Source of the DNA: an uncultured Candidatus Saccharibacteria bacterium
GTDB lineage: Bacteria > Patescibacteria > Saccharimonadia > Saccharimonadales > 2-12-FULL-41-12
Direction of reading: 5' to 3'
NCBI GenBank assembly: GCA_946478995.1
Contig: CAMLDK010000009.1
Location: 1-17,427 of the forward strand
DNA: 17,427 nucleotides
A program made the position numbers and the translations under genes. Below, piece after piece: positions 1 to 6,443 of the stretch (positions are counted from its first letter, which is position 1; every line of letters starts with the position of its first letter). A model generated the notes under the pieces. It was not told the origin of the DNA and did no database searches. It was given only the letters and a program-made list of their open reading frames with translations.

Positions 1-2
1 TT

Positions 3-1121
3 AAATCAGCCCTTGAAAAATTTAAAAGTAACGACTTTAAGCCGGCAAAAAATGCGGAATTTATAGTCCAGAATAATAAGCTGGTAATAAGAAAAGAGAA
101 AACCGGCTACGGGCTGGACCCCAGGAAAATAGGCGAAAAAATCACCGCAAATCTTTCGCATAACCTAAGCTCTTTTTCCATGCAGGCCGAAGTAGATGTC
201 ATTATGCCTGAATTAACGGAAAAAGATATCACGGATCTATCCGAACCGATATTATCCAGGCTTGATAAGCAATATTCTATATCTGCTGCCGGTTCAATCG
301 CGACGGCTCAAAAATCAGAAATAGCTAATTGGTTGGAAATAGTTAAAAATAAAAATCATAAGTCCGAACTGGTGGTGAATAAAGACAATATCCGGAAATA
401 CGTAGAAAAAATAGCAGGTAAATATTCTATAAGTCCGGTAAATGAAGTCACCAGCGTTTATAAAAGCGGTAAAAGCTCTACTATAACTACCAAAGGCGAG
501 AAAGGACACATTGTTGCTAACGTCGATGCAATAGCCGAAACGATAGTAAGCAAGTTAGAAGCGGGCGAATCATACGAAGGCGAATTTATTTTAGCCGAAG
601 CAGATTTTAGAAAGGTCAGGATCGTCGTTGACGATACTGCGCGCAAGGCTTCCTACACTTACGATGTGGCGGTCTGGGGAGCGGTCAAGTCCGATCTGTC
701 TAATTTCAAAGCTCTGGCGGCACAGACATTTGCCGACAGCCGGGGCTGGAGCTCGGGCGGAGTTTCATTCCAGGAGGTTTCTACGGGAGGCAATTTTACT
801 TTGGTGCTGGCCAGTCCTTCAAGAGTAGCGGGTGCTTCCAGTATCTGTAGCTCTCTTTATAGCTGTCGGGTCGGCAGATATGTAATCATCAATGATGACA
901 GATGGCGCTTAGCTACTTCTAGCTGGAACGGCGGCGGAGGCACCTTAAGAGATTACAGGCACATGGTGGTGAACCATGAAACCGGACACTGGCTGGGTTT
1001 CGGCCATCGGTATTGCTCAGGATCAGGCCAGCGGGCACCCGTTATGCAACAGCAATCAATCAGTCTGCAGGGTTGCAAGTTTAATCCTTGGCCGACTGCC
1101 GCCGAAATAAGATCATTATAG
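3..1121 (+). CDS. Secreted PG-binding-like protein with C-terminal DUF3152 metallopeptidase domain (5' end outside window)
   Basis: The frame is open from the left edge, so the start lies upstream; the first in-window ATG (180) is internal because the 59 codons before it read as coherent protein. The N-terminal half resembles tandem PG_binding_4 modules (the kind found in VanW and L,D-transpeptidase proteins), about nt 3-240 and 370-570. From about nt 650 to the stop it matches DUF3152: a YDVAVWG-like opening, an ASPSRV stretch, a SCRVGRYVIIN stretch, then HETGHWLGFGH (nt 975-1007), an HExxHxxGxxH zinc-protease motif, followed by CSGSGQRAPVMQQQ and a NPWP ending typical of the family. Expected role is an extracellular or wall-bound zinc metallopeptidase; its substrate cannot be told. 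Signal peptide or membrane anchor would be upstream and is not visible. The next gene starts 43 nt later behind its own promoter. Confidence 0.85.
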   Translation, partial: KSALEKFKSNDFKPAKNAEFIVQNNKLVIRKEKTGYGLDPRKIGEKITANLSHNLSSFSMQAEVDVIMPELTEKDITDLSEPILSRLDKQYSISAAGSIATAQKSEIANWLEIVKNKNHKSELVVNKDNIRKYVEKIAGKYSISPVNEVTSVYKSGKSSTITTKGEKGHIVANVDAIAETIVSKLEAGESYEGEFILAEADFRKVRIVVDDTARKASYTYDVAVWGAVKSDLSNFKALAAQTFADSRGWSSGGVSFQEVSTGGNFTLVLASPSRVAGASSICSSLYSCRVGRYVIINDDRWRLATSSWNGGGGTLRDYRHMVVNHETGHWLGFGHRYCSGSGQRAPVMQQQSISLQGCKFNPWPTAAEIRSL

Positions 1122-1124
1122 AAA

Positions 1125-1154
1125 TTGGCAATATAGCCTGCTTTATCTTACAAT
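1125..1154 (+). promoter_or_regulatory. Sigma70-type promoter for the response regulator
   Basis: TTGGCA (1125-1130), an 18-nt spacer and TACAAT (1149-1154). The predicted start of transcription, about 7 nt after the -10 box, falls within a few bases of the ATG at 1164. No Shine-Dalgarno is present, so the mRNA should be leaderless or nearly so. Confidence 0.65.
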
Positions 1155-1163
1155 GCTTATGCA

Positions 1164-1601
1164 ATGGAACTATTCGGCTCAACGCACAAAGTTGTAATCG
1201 TAGAAGACAATATAGCCCTTGCTGATATATACAAGACTCGCCTGGAGCTCTTAGGTTATCAATGCTTCAGTGCCCATGACGGCGAGAAAGCGCTGGAAGT
1301 TATCCAAAAAGAGTTGCCTAACCTGGTACTTTTAGACCTGATGGTACCGAAGATCGCCGGTGATATGATCCTGAAGAAAATGAGGGAAAGCGATTGGGGC
1401 AAGAATATAAAAGTGTTGATCATTTCCAATCTAAATGAAGTCGACGCGCCGCCAGGGCTGCGGGATATGGGAATAGAAGGCTACGCCGTAAAAGCGAATT
1501 TATCTAATGACCAGTTGGACAGGCTGGTAGACAATATCCTAAAACCGCCGGATCAGGAAGAAGACGTGGTCCTGGAACGGCCGGACTCTGAGAATCAGTA
1601 G
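1164..1601 (+). CDS. Stand-alone response regulator receiver (CheY-like) protein
   Basis: A 145-residue protein that is essentially one receiver domain. The acidic pair is E14-D15 (VIVEDN), the phospho-acceptor is D58 (LVLLDLMVP), the conserved hydroxyl residue is S88 (LIISN), and the switch lysine is K110 (YAVKAN). About 20 acidic, probably disordered residues follow, with no DNA-binding or enzymatic output domain. It would be phosphorylated by a histidine kinase and act by protein-protein contact. No kinase gene lies in the window, so its partner is unknown. It has its own promoter immediately upstream. The stop is followed within 10 nt by the promoter of the ArsR operon, leaving no room for a clear terminator. 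Confidence 0.93.
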   Translation: MELFGSTHKVVIVEDNIALADIYKTRLELLGYQCFSAHDGEKALEVIQKELPNLVLLDLMVPKIAGDMILKKMRESDWGKNIKVLIISNLNEVDAPPGLRDMGIEGYAVKANLSNDQLDRLVDNILKPPDQEEDVVLERPDSENQ

Positions 1602-1610
1602 AGATTTAAT

Positions 1611-1639
1611 TTGACATATAAATCCTTATAAATTATCAT
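1611..1639 (+). promoter_or_regulatory. Strong sigma70-type promoter of the ArsR-SRPBCC-VOC operon
   Basis: Consensus TTGACA (1611-1616), exact 17-nt spacer and TATCAT (1634-1639), with only 8 nt between the -10 box and the ATG at 1648. Transcription should begin at or next to the start codon, giving a leaderless message. I saw no clear palindromic operator, though the spacer and start region are AT-rich. Confidence 0.8.
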
Positions 1640-1647
1640 TTAACCAA

Positions 1648-1983
1648 ATGGTTGAATATAATACAGGATCATTTTCCCTAGACAATATTTTCGGCTCGCT
1701 GGCGGATCCGACAAGACGGGATATTTTAAAAAGATTGAGTGTTTGTGAATTATCCGTTAGCGAGATCGCGGCGAAATATGATATGTCTATAGCGGCAGTA
1801 TCGAAGCATCTTAAGGTTTTGGAGCGGGCTAAATTAATAATAAAGCGCAGGCGCGGAAAGGAGAAAATCGCCGGGTTGGCACCCCAAGCTTTTGCCGATG
1901 CCGATGAATATTTGAGGCAGTATAGGCAAATGTGGCAAAGCCGTTATGACAAGTTAGAGAAATTATTAAATGAACAGGAGTAA
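1648..1983 (+). CDS. ArsR/SmtB-family winged-helix repressor
   Basis: The 111-residue size is typical of the family. The N-terminal FGSLADPTRRDILKRL helix is the classic ArsR start, followed by LSVSEIA and the recognition region SIAAVSKHLKVLERAKLI, then a basic wing (KRRRGKEK). There is no CxC metal-binding pair in the recognition helix, so a non-metal effector is more likely. In many bacteria this subtype is paired with an AHSA1/SRPBCC gene, as here: the next gene begins 3 nt after the stop. It probably autoregulates the four-gene operon, although that is inferred from context only. The start at 1648 fits the -10 box 8 nt upstream. Confidence 0.92.
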   Translation: MVEYNTGSFSLDNIFGSLADPTRRDILKRLSVCELSVSEIAAKYDMSIAAVSKHLKVLERAKLIIKRRRGKEKIAGLAPQAFADADEYLRQYRQMWQSRYDKLEKLLNEQE

Positions 1984-1986
1984 AAT

Positions 1987-2493
1987 ATGGCAGATGTAAA
2001 AGTAACGAAAGATTTAGAAAATAAAACGCTCATCATTGAATATGTGGCAAACGCGCCAAAAGAAAAAGTCTGGCAAGCTTATGCCGATAAGGAATGGTTT
2101 GAAAAATGGTGGGGTCCGGAAGGCTGGGAAACCACAACGAAAGAATTCAATTTTACTCCCGGCGGACGCGTACATTATTGTATGAAGTGCGTTGATAAAA
2201 ACCAGGGTGAATGGTATGGCCAGGAATCATGGGGTCTCGTAGAAATGGAGGAAATTAACGCGCCGGACAGTTTTACGGGCAAAGACTATTTCAGCGATGC
2301 CGAGGCCAACAAAAATAGCGATATGCCGGGGCAGACTATGTCGGTAGAGCTGGTAGAAGAAGACGGCAAGACGCGCATCATAAGCCGCAGTATTACTGAG
2401 ACAGCCGAACAACTTGAAGGGCTCATTAAGATGGGTATGGTTGAAGGCTTCTCGAGCCAGCTTAACAAACTTAATCAACTGCTTGCAGCTTAA
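1987..2493 (+). CDS. AHSA1/SRPBCC-fold (START-like) ligand-binding protein
   Basis: A 168-residue single-domain protein. Family features are the opening strand LIIEYVANAPKEKVWQAYAD, then the EWFEKWWGPEGWETTT segment that marks the Aha1-C-like subgroup, FTPGGRVHYCM, and a C-terminal helix GMVEGFSSQLNKLNQLL. These proteins form a helix-grip fold with a hydrophobic cavity and usually bind small hydrophobic molecules. The true ligand cannot be read from sequence. AGGAG (1976-1980) sits 6 nt before the ATG and overlaps the end of the ArsR gene, so translation is probably coupled. No transmembrane segment or signal peptide is present; it is cytoplasmic. Confidence 0.9.
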   Translation: MADVKVTKDLENKTLIIEYVANAPKEKVWQAYADKEWFEKWWGPEGWETTTKEFNFTPGGRVHYCMKCVDKNQGEWYGQESWGLVEMEEINAPDSFTGKDYFSDAEANKNSDMPGQTMSVELVEEDGKTRIISRSITETAEQLEGLIKMGMVEGFSSQLNKLNQLLAA

Positions 2494-2504
2494 AAGGAGA
2501 TCAT

Positions 2505-2978
2505 ATGCAAAAAATTACACCAAACTTATGGTTCGACCACAACGCCAAAGAGGCGGTAGATTTTTATGTCTCGGTTTTTCCAGACGGCAAGATCATCAAC
2601 ACCTCATACTATCCAACGGAAGGGCTAGCCGATTTTCAAAAAGAGTTCGCCGGCAAAGTGCTGACGGTTGATTTTGAGTTGCTTGGACAGCGCTTTACCG
2701 CCATAAATGCCGGTTCCGAGTTCAAGTTTAACGAGTCAGTTTCTTTTATGATCAGCTGCGAGGACCAAAAAGAAATCGATTATTACTGGGATAAGCTCAC
2801 GTCTGACGGCGGCGAAGAGTCTGTCTGCGGCTGGTTGAAGGATAAATACGGCCTAAGCTGGCAGGTTACACCTAAAAATATGGAGGAGTTGATGAAAAAT
2901 CCTGGGGCATTTAAGATAATGATGGGACAGAAGAAAATCGTAATCGCAGAGTTTGATAAATCCGCGAAGGGAAAATAA
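2505..2978 (+). CDS. PhnB-like VOC-superfamily protein
   Basis: 157 residues. ITPNLWFDHNAKEAVDFYVSVFPDGKI is characteristic of the PhnB / 3-demethylubiquinone-methyltransferase-like VOC family, as are the central FTAINAG and the C-terminal CGWLKDKYGLSWQVTPKNMEELM. VOC proteins bind small molecules, sometimes with a metal, for isomerisation, dioxygenation or drug sequestration. This subgroup is mostly uncharacterised and no enzymatic activity can be assigned. A strong Shine-Dalgarno (AAGGAGAT ending near 2500) lies just before the ATG. Third gene of the ArsR-led operon; its 3' end carries the Shine-Dalgarno of the next gene. Confidence 0.9.
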   Translation: MQKITPNLWFDHNAKEAVDFYVSVFPDGKIINTSYYPTEGLADFQKEFAGKVLTVDFELLGQRFTAINAGSEFKFNESVSFMISCEDQKEIDYYWDKLTSDGGEESVCGWLKDKYGLSWQVTPKNMEELMKNPGAFKIMMGQKKIVIAEFDKSAKGK

Positions 2979-2979
2979 T

Positions 2980-3360
2980 ATGTTAAAAAATTCAAAAGCT
3001 ACCTTCAGCGGTATATCTACTGACGATTTAGCAAAAGCTAAAGAGTTTTATAATGATGTTTTAGGTCTTGAAATAACAAGCGAGGAAATGGGCCTAATGT
3101 TCAATTTGCCCGGCGGCGGCCAACTGTTTATCTATGAAAAACAAGATCATCAGCCGGCTACTTTTACAGTCTTGAACTTTGAAAAAGAAGTAGAAGAACT
3201 CAAAAGCAAAGGAATAAAGTTCGAAGAAATTGATTTTGGCACACAAGGCGGAGCTACTGACGAAAAAGGTATTATGCGCGGCAAAGCGGCCAACCAGGGC
3301 CCGGATATAGCCTGGTTCAAAGATCCCGCCGGTAACTTCTTAGCTGTTTTAGAAGACTAA
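2980..3360 (+). CDS. Glyoxalase/bleomycin-resistance (VOC) family protein
   Basis: 126 residues from ATG 2980. I chose this start over a TTG at 2953 because it has AAGGGA about 8 nt upstream and barely contacts the preceding gene. The VOC fold shows as ATFSGISTDDLAKAKEFYNDVLGLEIT, a central GGGQLFIYEK strand, and the C-terminal IAWFKDPAGNFLAVLED, the usual last strand. Related proteins include fosfomycin and bleomycin resistance proteins and lactoylglutathione lyase, but the metal ligands are not clear enough to name an activity. It is the last gene of the operon. Its stop lies 1 bp from the stop of the convergent permease, and I see no intrinsic terminator between them. Confidence 0.9.
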   Translation: MLKNSKATFSGISTDDLAKAKEFYNDVLGLEITSEEMGLMFNLPGGGQLFIYEKQDHQPATFTVLNFEKEVEELKSKGIKFEEIDFGTQGGATDEKGIMRGKAANQGPDIAWFKDPAGNFLAVLED

Positions 3361-3361
3361 T

Positions 3362-4162
3362 TTAAATAGTGCTGGTTTTGCGTTTGAACATATAGACGGC
3401 GACTACATAGGAAACAACCAAAATTCCGACCGACCATAAGACGGCCAGCCAGCCGTGATTTCCCATAGGAGTCCCGACTGTTAATGAGCGGATTGCCTCT
3501 ATTACATGTGTCACCGGCTGGTTTTCCGCAAAAGTCCTAAGGAATGAAGGCATGCCGTCAGTGGGTACGAATGCGCTGCTGATAAAGGTAATCGGGAAGA
3601 TAAACACGAAAGTAATCCACTGTACTCCCTCTATAGTTTTAGACATCAAGCCCATGATGGCGGAAAGCCATGAAAAGGCGAATGTGAATATCATCAATAT
3701 ACCAAGCGCCGCTAGCCAGTCCAGCGCGTCTGCTGTCGGGCGGAAGCCGACCAGAAGCCCGACTAAAACCATGATCACGGATGAGATCGTGTTGCGTACC
3801 AGGTCTGTTACCGTATGTCCAACTAAGACGGCCGAGCTGACCATAGGCAGGCTTTTGAACCTGTCGATAATTCCCCGTCTTATATCAGTCGTCACGCCTA
3901 TAGCCGTATAAGTCGCGCCAAATGCCGCTGATTGTACGATTATACCGGCGAAAAGAAAGTTCACATACGAAACACCCGGCGTATTGATAGCGCCGCCGAA
4001 TACGTATCGGAAAAGCAGCAGGAACATTATTGGCATGAAAACGGTTGAAAGCGCCTGATCCATGTTACGTACGATGTAGACCATGCTGCGCTTGGTCAGC
4101 ACGCTAAAATCGCTGAATACCCAGTAAAGTTTGCTTCGCTTCTCCGGACTAACACGTTTCAT
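3362..4162 (-). CDS. ABC-2 type exporter permease (DrrB-like)
   Basis: 266 residues with about six hydrophobic segments, typical of ABC-2 membrane subunits. It has a cytoplasmic N-terminus, a first segment around ALSTVFMPIMFLLLFRYVFGG, an amphipathic coupling region (RRGIIDRFKSLPM), and a late EAIRSLTVG segment characteristic of daunorubicin-resistance-type permeases. The start overlaps the ATPase stop by 4 nt (ATGA), and an AAGGGA-like Shine-Dalgarno lies inside the ATPase gene, so the pair is translationally coupled. It forms the membrane channel of a drug or lipid exporter with the 4159-5148 ATPase. Substrate is unknown. The four-gene detoxification-like operon converges on it, which could hint at a shared xenobiotic role but is not proof. 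Confidence 0.93.
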   Translation of the reverse strand: MKRVSPEKRSKLYWVFSDFSVLTKRSMVYIVRNMDQALSTVFMPIMFLLLFRYVFGGAINTPGVSYVNFLFAGIIVQSAAFGATYTAIGVTTDIRRGIIDRFKSLPMVSSAVLVGHTVTDLVRNTISSVIMVLVGLLVGFRPTADALDWLAALGILMIFTFAFSWLSAIMGLMSKTIEGVQWITFVFIFPITFISSAFVPTDGMPSFLRTFAENQPVTHVIEAIRSLTVGTPMGNHGWLAVLWSVGILVVSYVVAVYMFKRKTSTI

Positions 4163-5148
4163 TTTTTGCTTCCCTTCGTCTTGCCGTTGCCGTTCGCTGC
4201 TTCGGTTTTGGTGGCCTTATGCCCGGTCAGTTTCATAAACACGTCATCGAGCGTAGGCTTGCTGAGCGACATGCCGACGGCTTTGATTTTTTCCTTTTCG
4301 AATTTTTCCAGCAGCTGCTTCAATCTTTTGATACCTTTGTCATTGCTGATTGAAAGGCTCTTTTGTTTTTCGTCCACTTCCAGACTGTTGTCTTTTAGAA
4401 GTTTCTTAGCTTTGCTCAAATCTTTTTGTTCTGCGAAAACAAATCGAATCCGTTCGCCGCCGACCTTGTCTTTCAACTCGTCGGCCGTACCGCGGGCGAT
4501 TATTTTTCCGCCGTCCAAAACCAATATATGGTCGGCCAGATGATCGGCTTCTTCCAGCTGCTGGGTGGTAAGCAGGATAGTAGTACCTTCTTTGACGAGA
4601 TCTTGAATTATCTTCCACATAGCTAAACGGCTGCGTGGATCAAGTCCGGTGGTGGGCTCATCCAGGAAAATAATCGGCGGGGTGGCGATCAGGCTGGCAG
4701 CCAGGTCAAGTCGCCGGCGCATACCGCCAGAATAAGTTCTGGCATAGCGGTCAGCGGCATTGACCAGATCGAATTGTTTTAACAGCTCTTCGGCCCGGCG
4801 GTCGGTATCCCTCTTGCTTAGGTGATAAAGCCTGCCCATCATCTTCAGATTTTCGCGGCCGGTCAGATATTCGTCCACTGCGGCGTACTGTCCGGTCAGG
4901 CCTATCAATGATCTGACCTCATCTGATTTGCGAATGACGTCAAAACCTTCTATTTCCACCTTGCCCTGATCTGGCTTGAGCAGCGTAGACAAGATCTTAA
5001 CCATCGTCGTTTTGCCGGCTCCGTTCGGTCCGAGCAAAGCTACTATCGTTCCCCGTGAAATGTTCAGGTCTATGCCTTGTAAGACCTTTACTTTACCGAA
5101 AGATTTATGTACGCCATTTGCCTTTATAGAATATTCAGATTTTGCCAT
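4159..5148 (-). CDS. ABC exporter ATP-binding protein (DrrA-like)
   Basis: 329 residues. Walker A GPNGAGKTT (40-48), Q-loop glutamine near 87 (LTGQYAAVDEYLTG), signature YSGGMRRRLDLA (139-150), Walker B IIFLDEPTTGLDP (159-171). The usual switch histidine position reads TTQQLEEADHLAD, the glutamine variant typical of DrrA-type antibiotic-export ATPases. A C-terminal accessory domain (about 230-310) resembles DUF4162, and a Lys/Gly-rich tail ends the protein. It powers the permease encoded directly downstream. It is the first gene of a two-gene minus-strand operon with a -10 box 9 nt before the ATG and no Shine-Dalgarno. Confidence 0.95.
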   Translation of the reverse strand: MAKSEYSIKANGVHKSFGKVKVLQGIDLNISRGTIVALLGPNGAGKTTMVKILSTLLKPDQGKVEIEGFDVIRKSDEVRSLIGLTGQYAAVDEYLTGRENLKMMGRLYHLSKRDTDRRAEELLKQFDLVNAADRYARTYSGGMRRRLDLAASLIATPPIIFLDEPTTGLDPRSRLAMWKIIQDLVKEGTTILLTTQQLEEADHLADHILVLDGGKIIARGTADELKDKVGGERIRFVFAEQKDLSKAKKLLKDNSLEVDEKQKSLSISNDKGIKRLKQLLEKFEKEKIKAVGMSLSKPTLDDVFMKLTGHKATKTEAANGNGKTKGSKK

Positions 5149-5157
5149 ATTCGGTTT

Positions 5158-5186
5158 AGTATATAGCTTGATTAGAAAAAAATGAA
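5158..5186 (-). promoter_or_regulatory. Promoter of the DrrAB-like operon
   Basis: On the minus strand the -10 box TATACT spans 5163-5158, with 9 nt to the ATG at 5148. A poor -35 (TTCATT, 5186-5181) stands at 17-nt spacing. Predicted transcript is leaderless or has a leader of a couple of bases. Confidence 0.5.
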
Positions 5187-5254
5187 GAGGGCTTTTAAGA
5201 AATGGCCAGAACTATCATTAACCCTGAACATTCTCTGCTGTTTTGATGTGTAGT

Positions 5255-5283
5255 TTCCTTTTTTAAATTAAATAATGTACAAT
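5255..5283 (+). promoter_or_regulatory. Possible promoter for the nitrilase-like gene
   Basis: TACAAT (5278-5283) is preceded at 17 nt by TTCCTT (5255-5260), a poor -35 match. Transcription would start near 5290, just upstream of the tandem duplication, giving about 13 nt of leader to the first ATG copy (5303). A TATAAA within each repeat copy is an alternative -10 box. Confidence 0.35.
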
Positions 5284-5292
5284 TCGGTTCTA

Positions 5293-5344
5293 TCTATAAA
5301 TTATGAGTGTCCCTACAGTCTATAAATTATGAGTGTCCCTACAG
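5293..5344 (+). repeat. Perfect 26-bp tandem duplication spanning the start codon region
   Basis: Two identical adjacent copies, 5293-5318 and 5319-5344, each begin TCTATAAATTATGAGTG and end CCCTACAG. Each copy has its own ATG (5303 and 5329). The 26-bp period is not a multiple of three, so the first ATG is out of frame with the gene. It opens a 9-codon reading frame (MSVPTVYKL) whose TGA (5330-5332) overlaps the second ATG as ATGA. Confidence 0.97.
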
Positions 5345-6201
5345 TTAATCCTGCAGAACTGGTAATGCCTAGCTACGAGAGAGAATACGGCATTCATATT
5401 TTTCCTATGCAGGAGGGGCAGAACGAAGCCGGCCAAAGCCCTACTATCACAGTTGTTTCGCAGCCTACCTGGGAATCATTTTTTTACGCTCTCCGTACGG
5501 CTGCCCCAAGGTCGCTTGGCCAAGTTGCTTTAGGCCCGGAACTCATGACCTCGCCCGGTCCGGTTAATGCTGTTCCTGCTCAAAGAGAAAAGATTGGACA
5601 TAGGATAGGTATGATGCGCCGGCTCTCCGAGGATCACCCTGGGACCACGTTTGTTTTCGGTACGGCGACTTTTGACAATTCCGAAAATGGCGCAAGGTAT
5701 CGCAGGCCTGCCAATTCAGCCTTATTTGTAAAAAAAGGGGAAGTAGTAGCCCAAACCAACAAACAGTATCCGTCGCTGACTGTCGAGAAGGATGTCTTTA
5801 CGTTCGAACAGGAAGAAGGTGAACGGACGGATGACCCGTCGATAGCAGCCTTGGTATGCGCGGATATAATCGGAGAAGGCGGCAGCGACCAGACCAAAGA
5901 GATGCTTCTCAGCGGCCTTGGCGGCAGTGCCGGAACAGACCGGCTTGTAGGAGACGAAGTGACAACCGTGCTGTTAAGCAGCAATTGGGCCCATCCTATG
6001 AGAGGGGCTCCATCCGCGGATATGTTCACCATGCCGGATGAACGCTTCCGGCAGGCTTTAGAAATCCGGGTCGGACGCTTATTCCAAGCCAGACCGAACG
6101 TGAGGGAGGTTATAGTTGCCGACAGAGTGGCGGATATCGAGGGAATAAAAGGCCCGTATAACGCCCGCTTCACCTCACGGGTAAAGCAACCGCAGCCATA
6201 A
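5329..6201 (+). CDS. Divergent carbon-nitrogen hydrolase (nitrilase superfamily)
   Basis: 290 residues. A candidate Glu-Lys-Cys triad sits in the right order and spacing: E71 (VALGPEL), K145 (AQTNKQYP) and C177 (AALVCADI). Supporting features are the strand FVFGTATFDN before RRPANSALFVKKGEVV, the usual layout ahead of the catalytic lysine, and VTTVLLSSNWAHP after the cysteine, where the family has its conserved Ser/Trp strand. Members hydrolyse nitriles, amides, carbamoyl groups or N-acyl chains; the substrate cannot be predicted. No signal peptide or membrane segment, so it is cytoplasmic. Overall similarity is low, so the fold assignment is moderately rather than fully secure. The start at 5329 is the in-frame one; a duplicate start at 5303 leads only to a 9-codon peptide. 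Confidence 0.65.
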   Translation: MSVPTVNPAELVMPSYEREYGIHIFPMQEGQNEAGQSPTITVVSQPTWESFFYALRTAAPRSLGQVALGPELMTSPGPVNAVPAQREKIGHRIGMMRRLSEDHPGTTFVFGTATFDNSENGARYRRPANSALFVKKGEVVAQTNKQYPSLTVEKDVFTFEQEEGERTDDPSIAALVCADIIGEGGSDQTKEMLLSGLGGSAGTDRLVGDEVTTVLLSSNWAHPMRGAPSADMFTMPDERFRQALEIRVGRLFQARPNVREVIVADRVADIEGIKGPYNARFTSRVKQPQP

Positions 6202-6260
6202 AGCCTCTTATATAAATATAGAATTAGAAATATATTAAACATAATCATTATGTAATAATA

Positions 6261-6289
6261 TTGACAACACTCAAATAAAATACTACAAT
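6261..6289 (+). promoter_or_regulatory. Consensus-like promoter directly before a terminator
   Basis: TTGACA (6261-6266), 17-nt spacer, TACAAT (6284-6289). Predicted transcription start near 6296, only about 5 nt before the intrinsic terminator hairpin. It is the best -35/-10 pair upstream of the surface protein gene at 6444. Confidence 0.75.
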
Positions 6290-6300
6290 GCAATCAACTC

Positions 6301-6323
6301 AGAGGGCCAAGCCCTCTTTTTTT
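6301..6323 (+). terminator. Intrinsic terminator or attenuator
   Basis: A 7-bp perfect stem (AGAGGGC 6301-6307 / GCCCTCT 6311-6317) with a 3-nt loop (CAA) runs straight into seven T (6317-6323). It could end the nitrilase-like transcript, which stops 100 nt upstream, or act as an attenuator for the promoter at 6261-6289. Confidence 0.85.
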
Positions 6324-6443
6324 ATGGGGCAAAGCAAATCATGAGCTAGGGTGTTTAGCACATTAAAAACGCAAAAACATCCAAATCATTACAAACAGCA
6401 GAGGTGGAAATAAATAACTATTTAATAAGGGAGAAACAGTAAT

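Noticed and set aside
2953..2979. TTG start at 2953 for the last VOC gene
   Set aside because: It overlaps the preceding gene by 26 nt and adds residues absent from the usual VOC start; ATG 2980 has its own Shine-Dalgarno.
5634..6293. Minus-strand 219-codon reading frame opposite the nitrilase-like gene
   Set aside because: No family features; the plus-strand frame carries the Glu-Lys-Cys pattern and a coherent fold layout.
6288..6344. Short reading frame (18 codons) starting at the ATG inside the -10 box at 6288
   Set aside because: It runs through the terminator hairpin and T-tract and would start upstream of the predicted transcription start.
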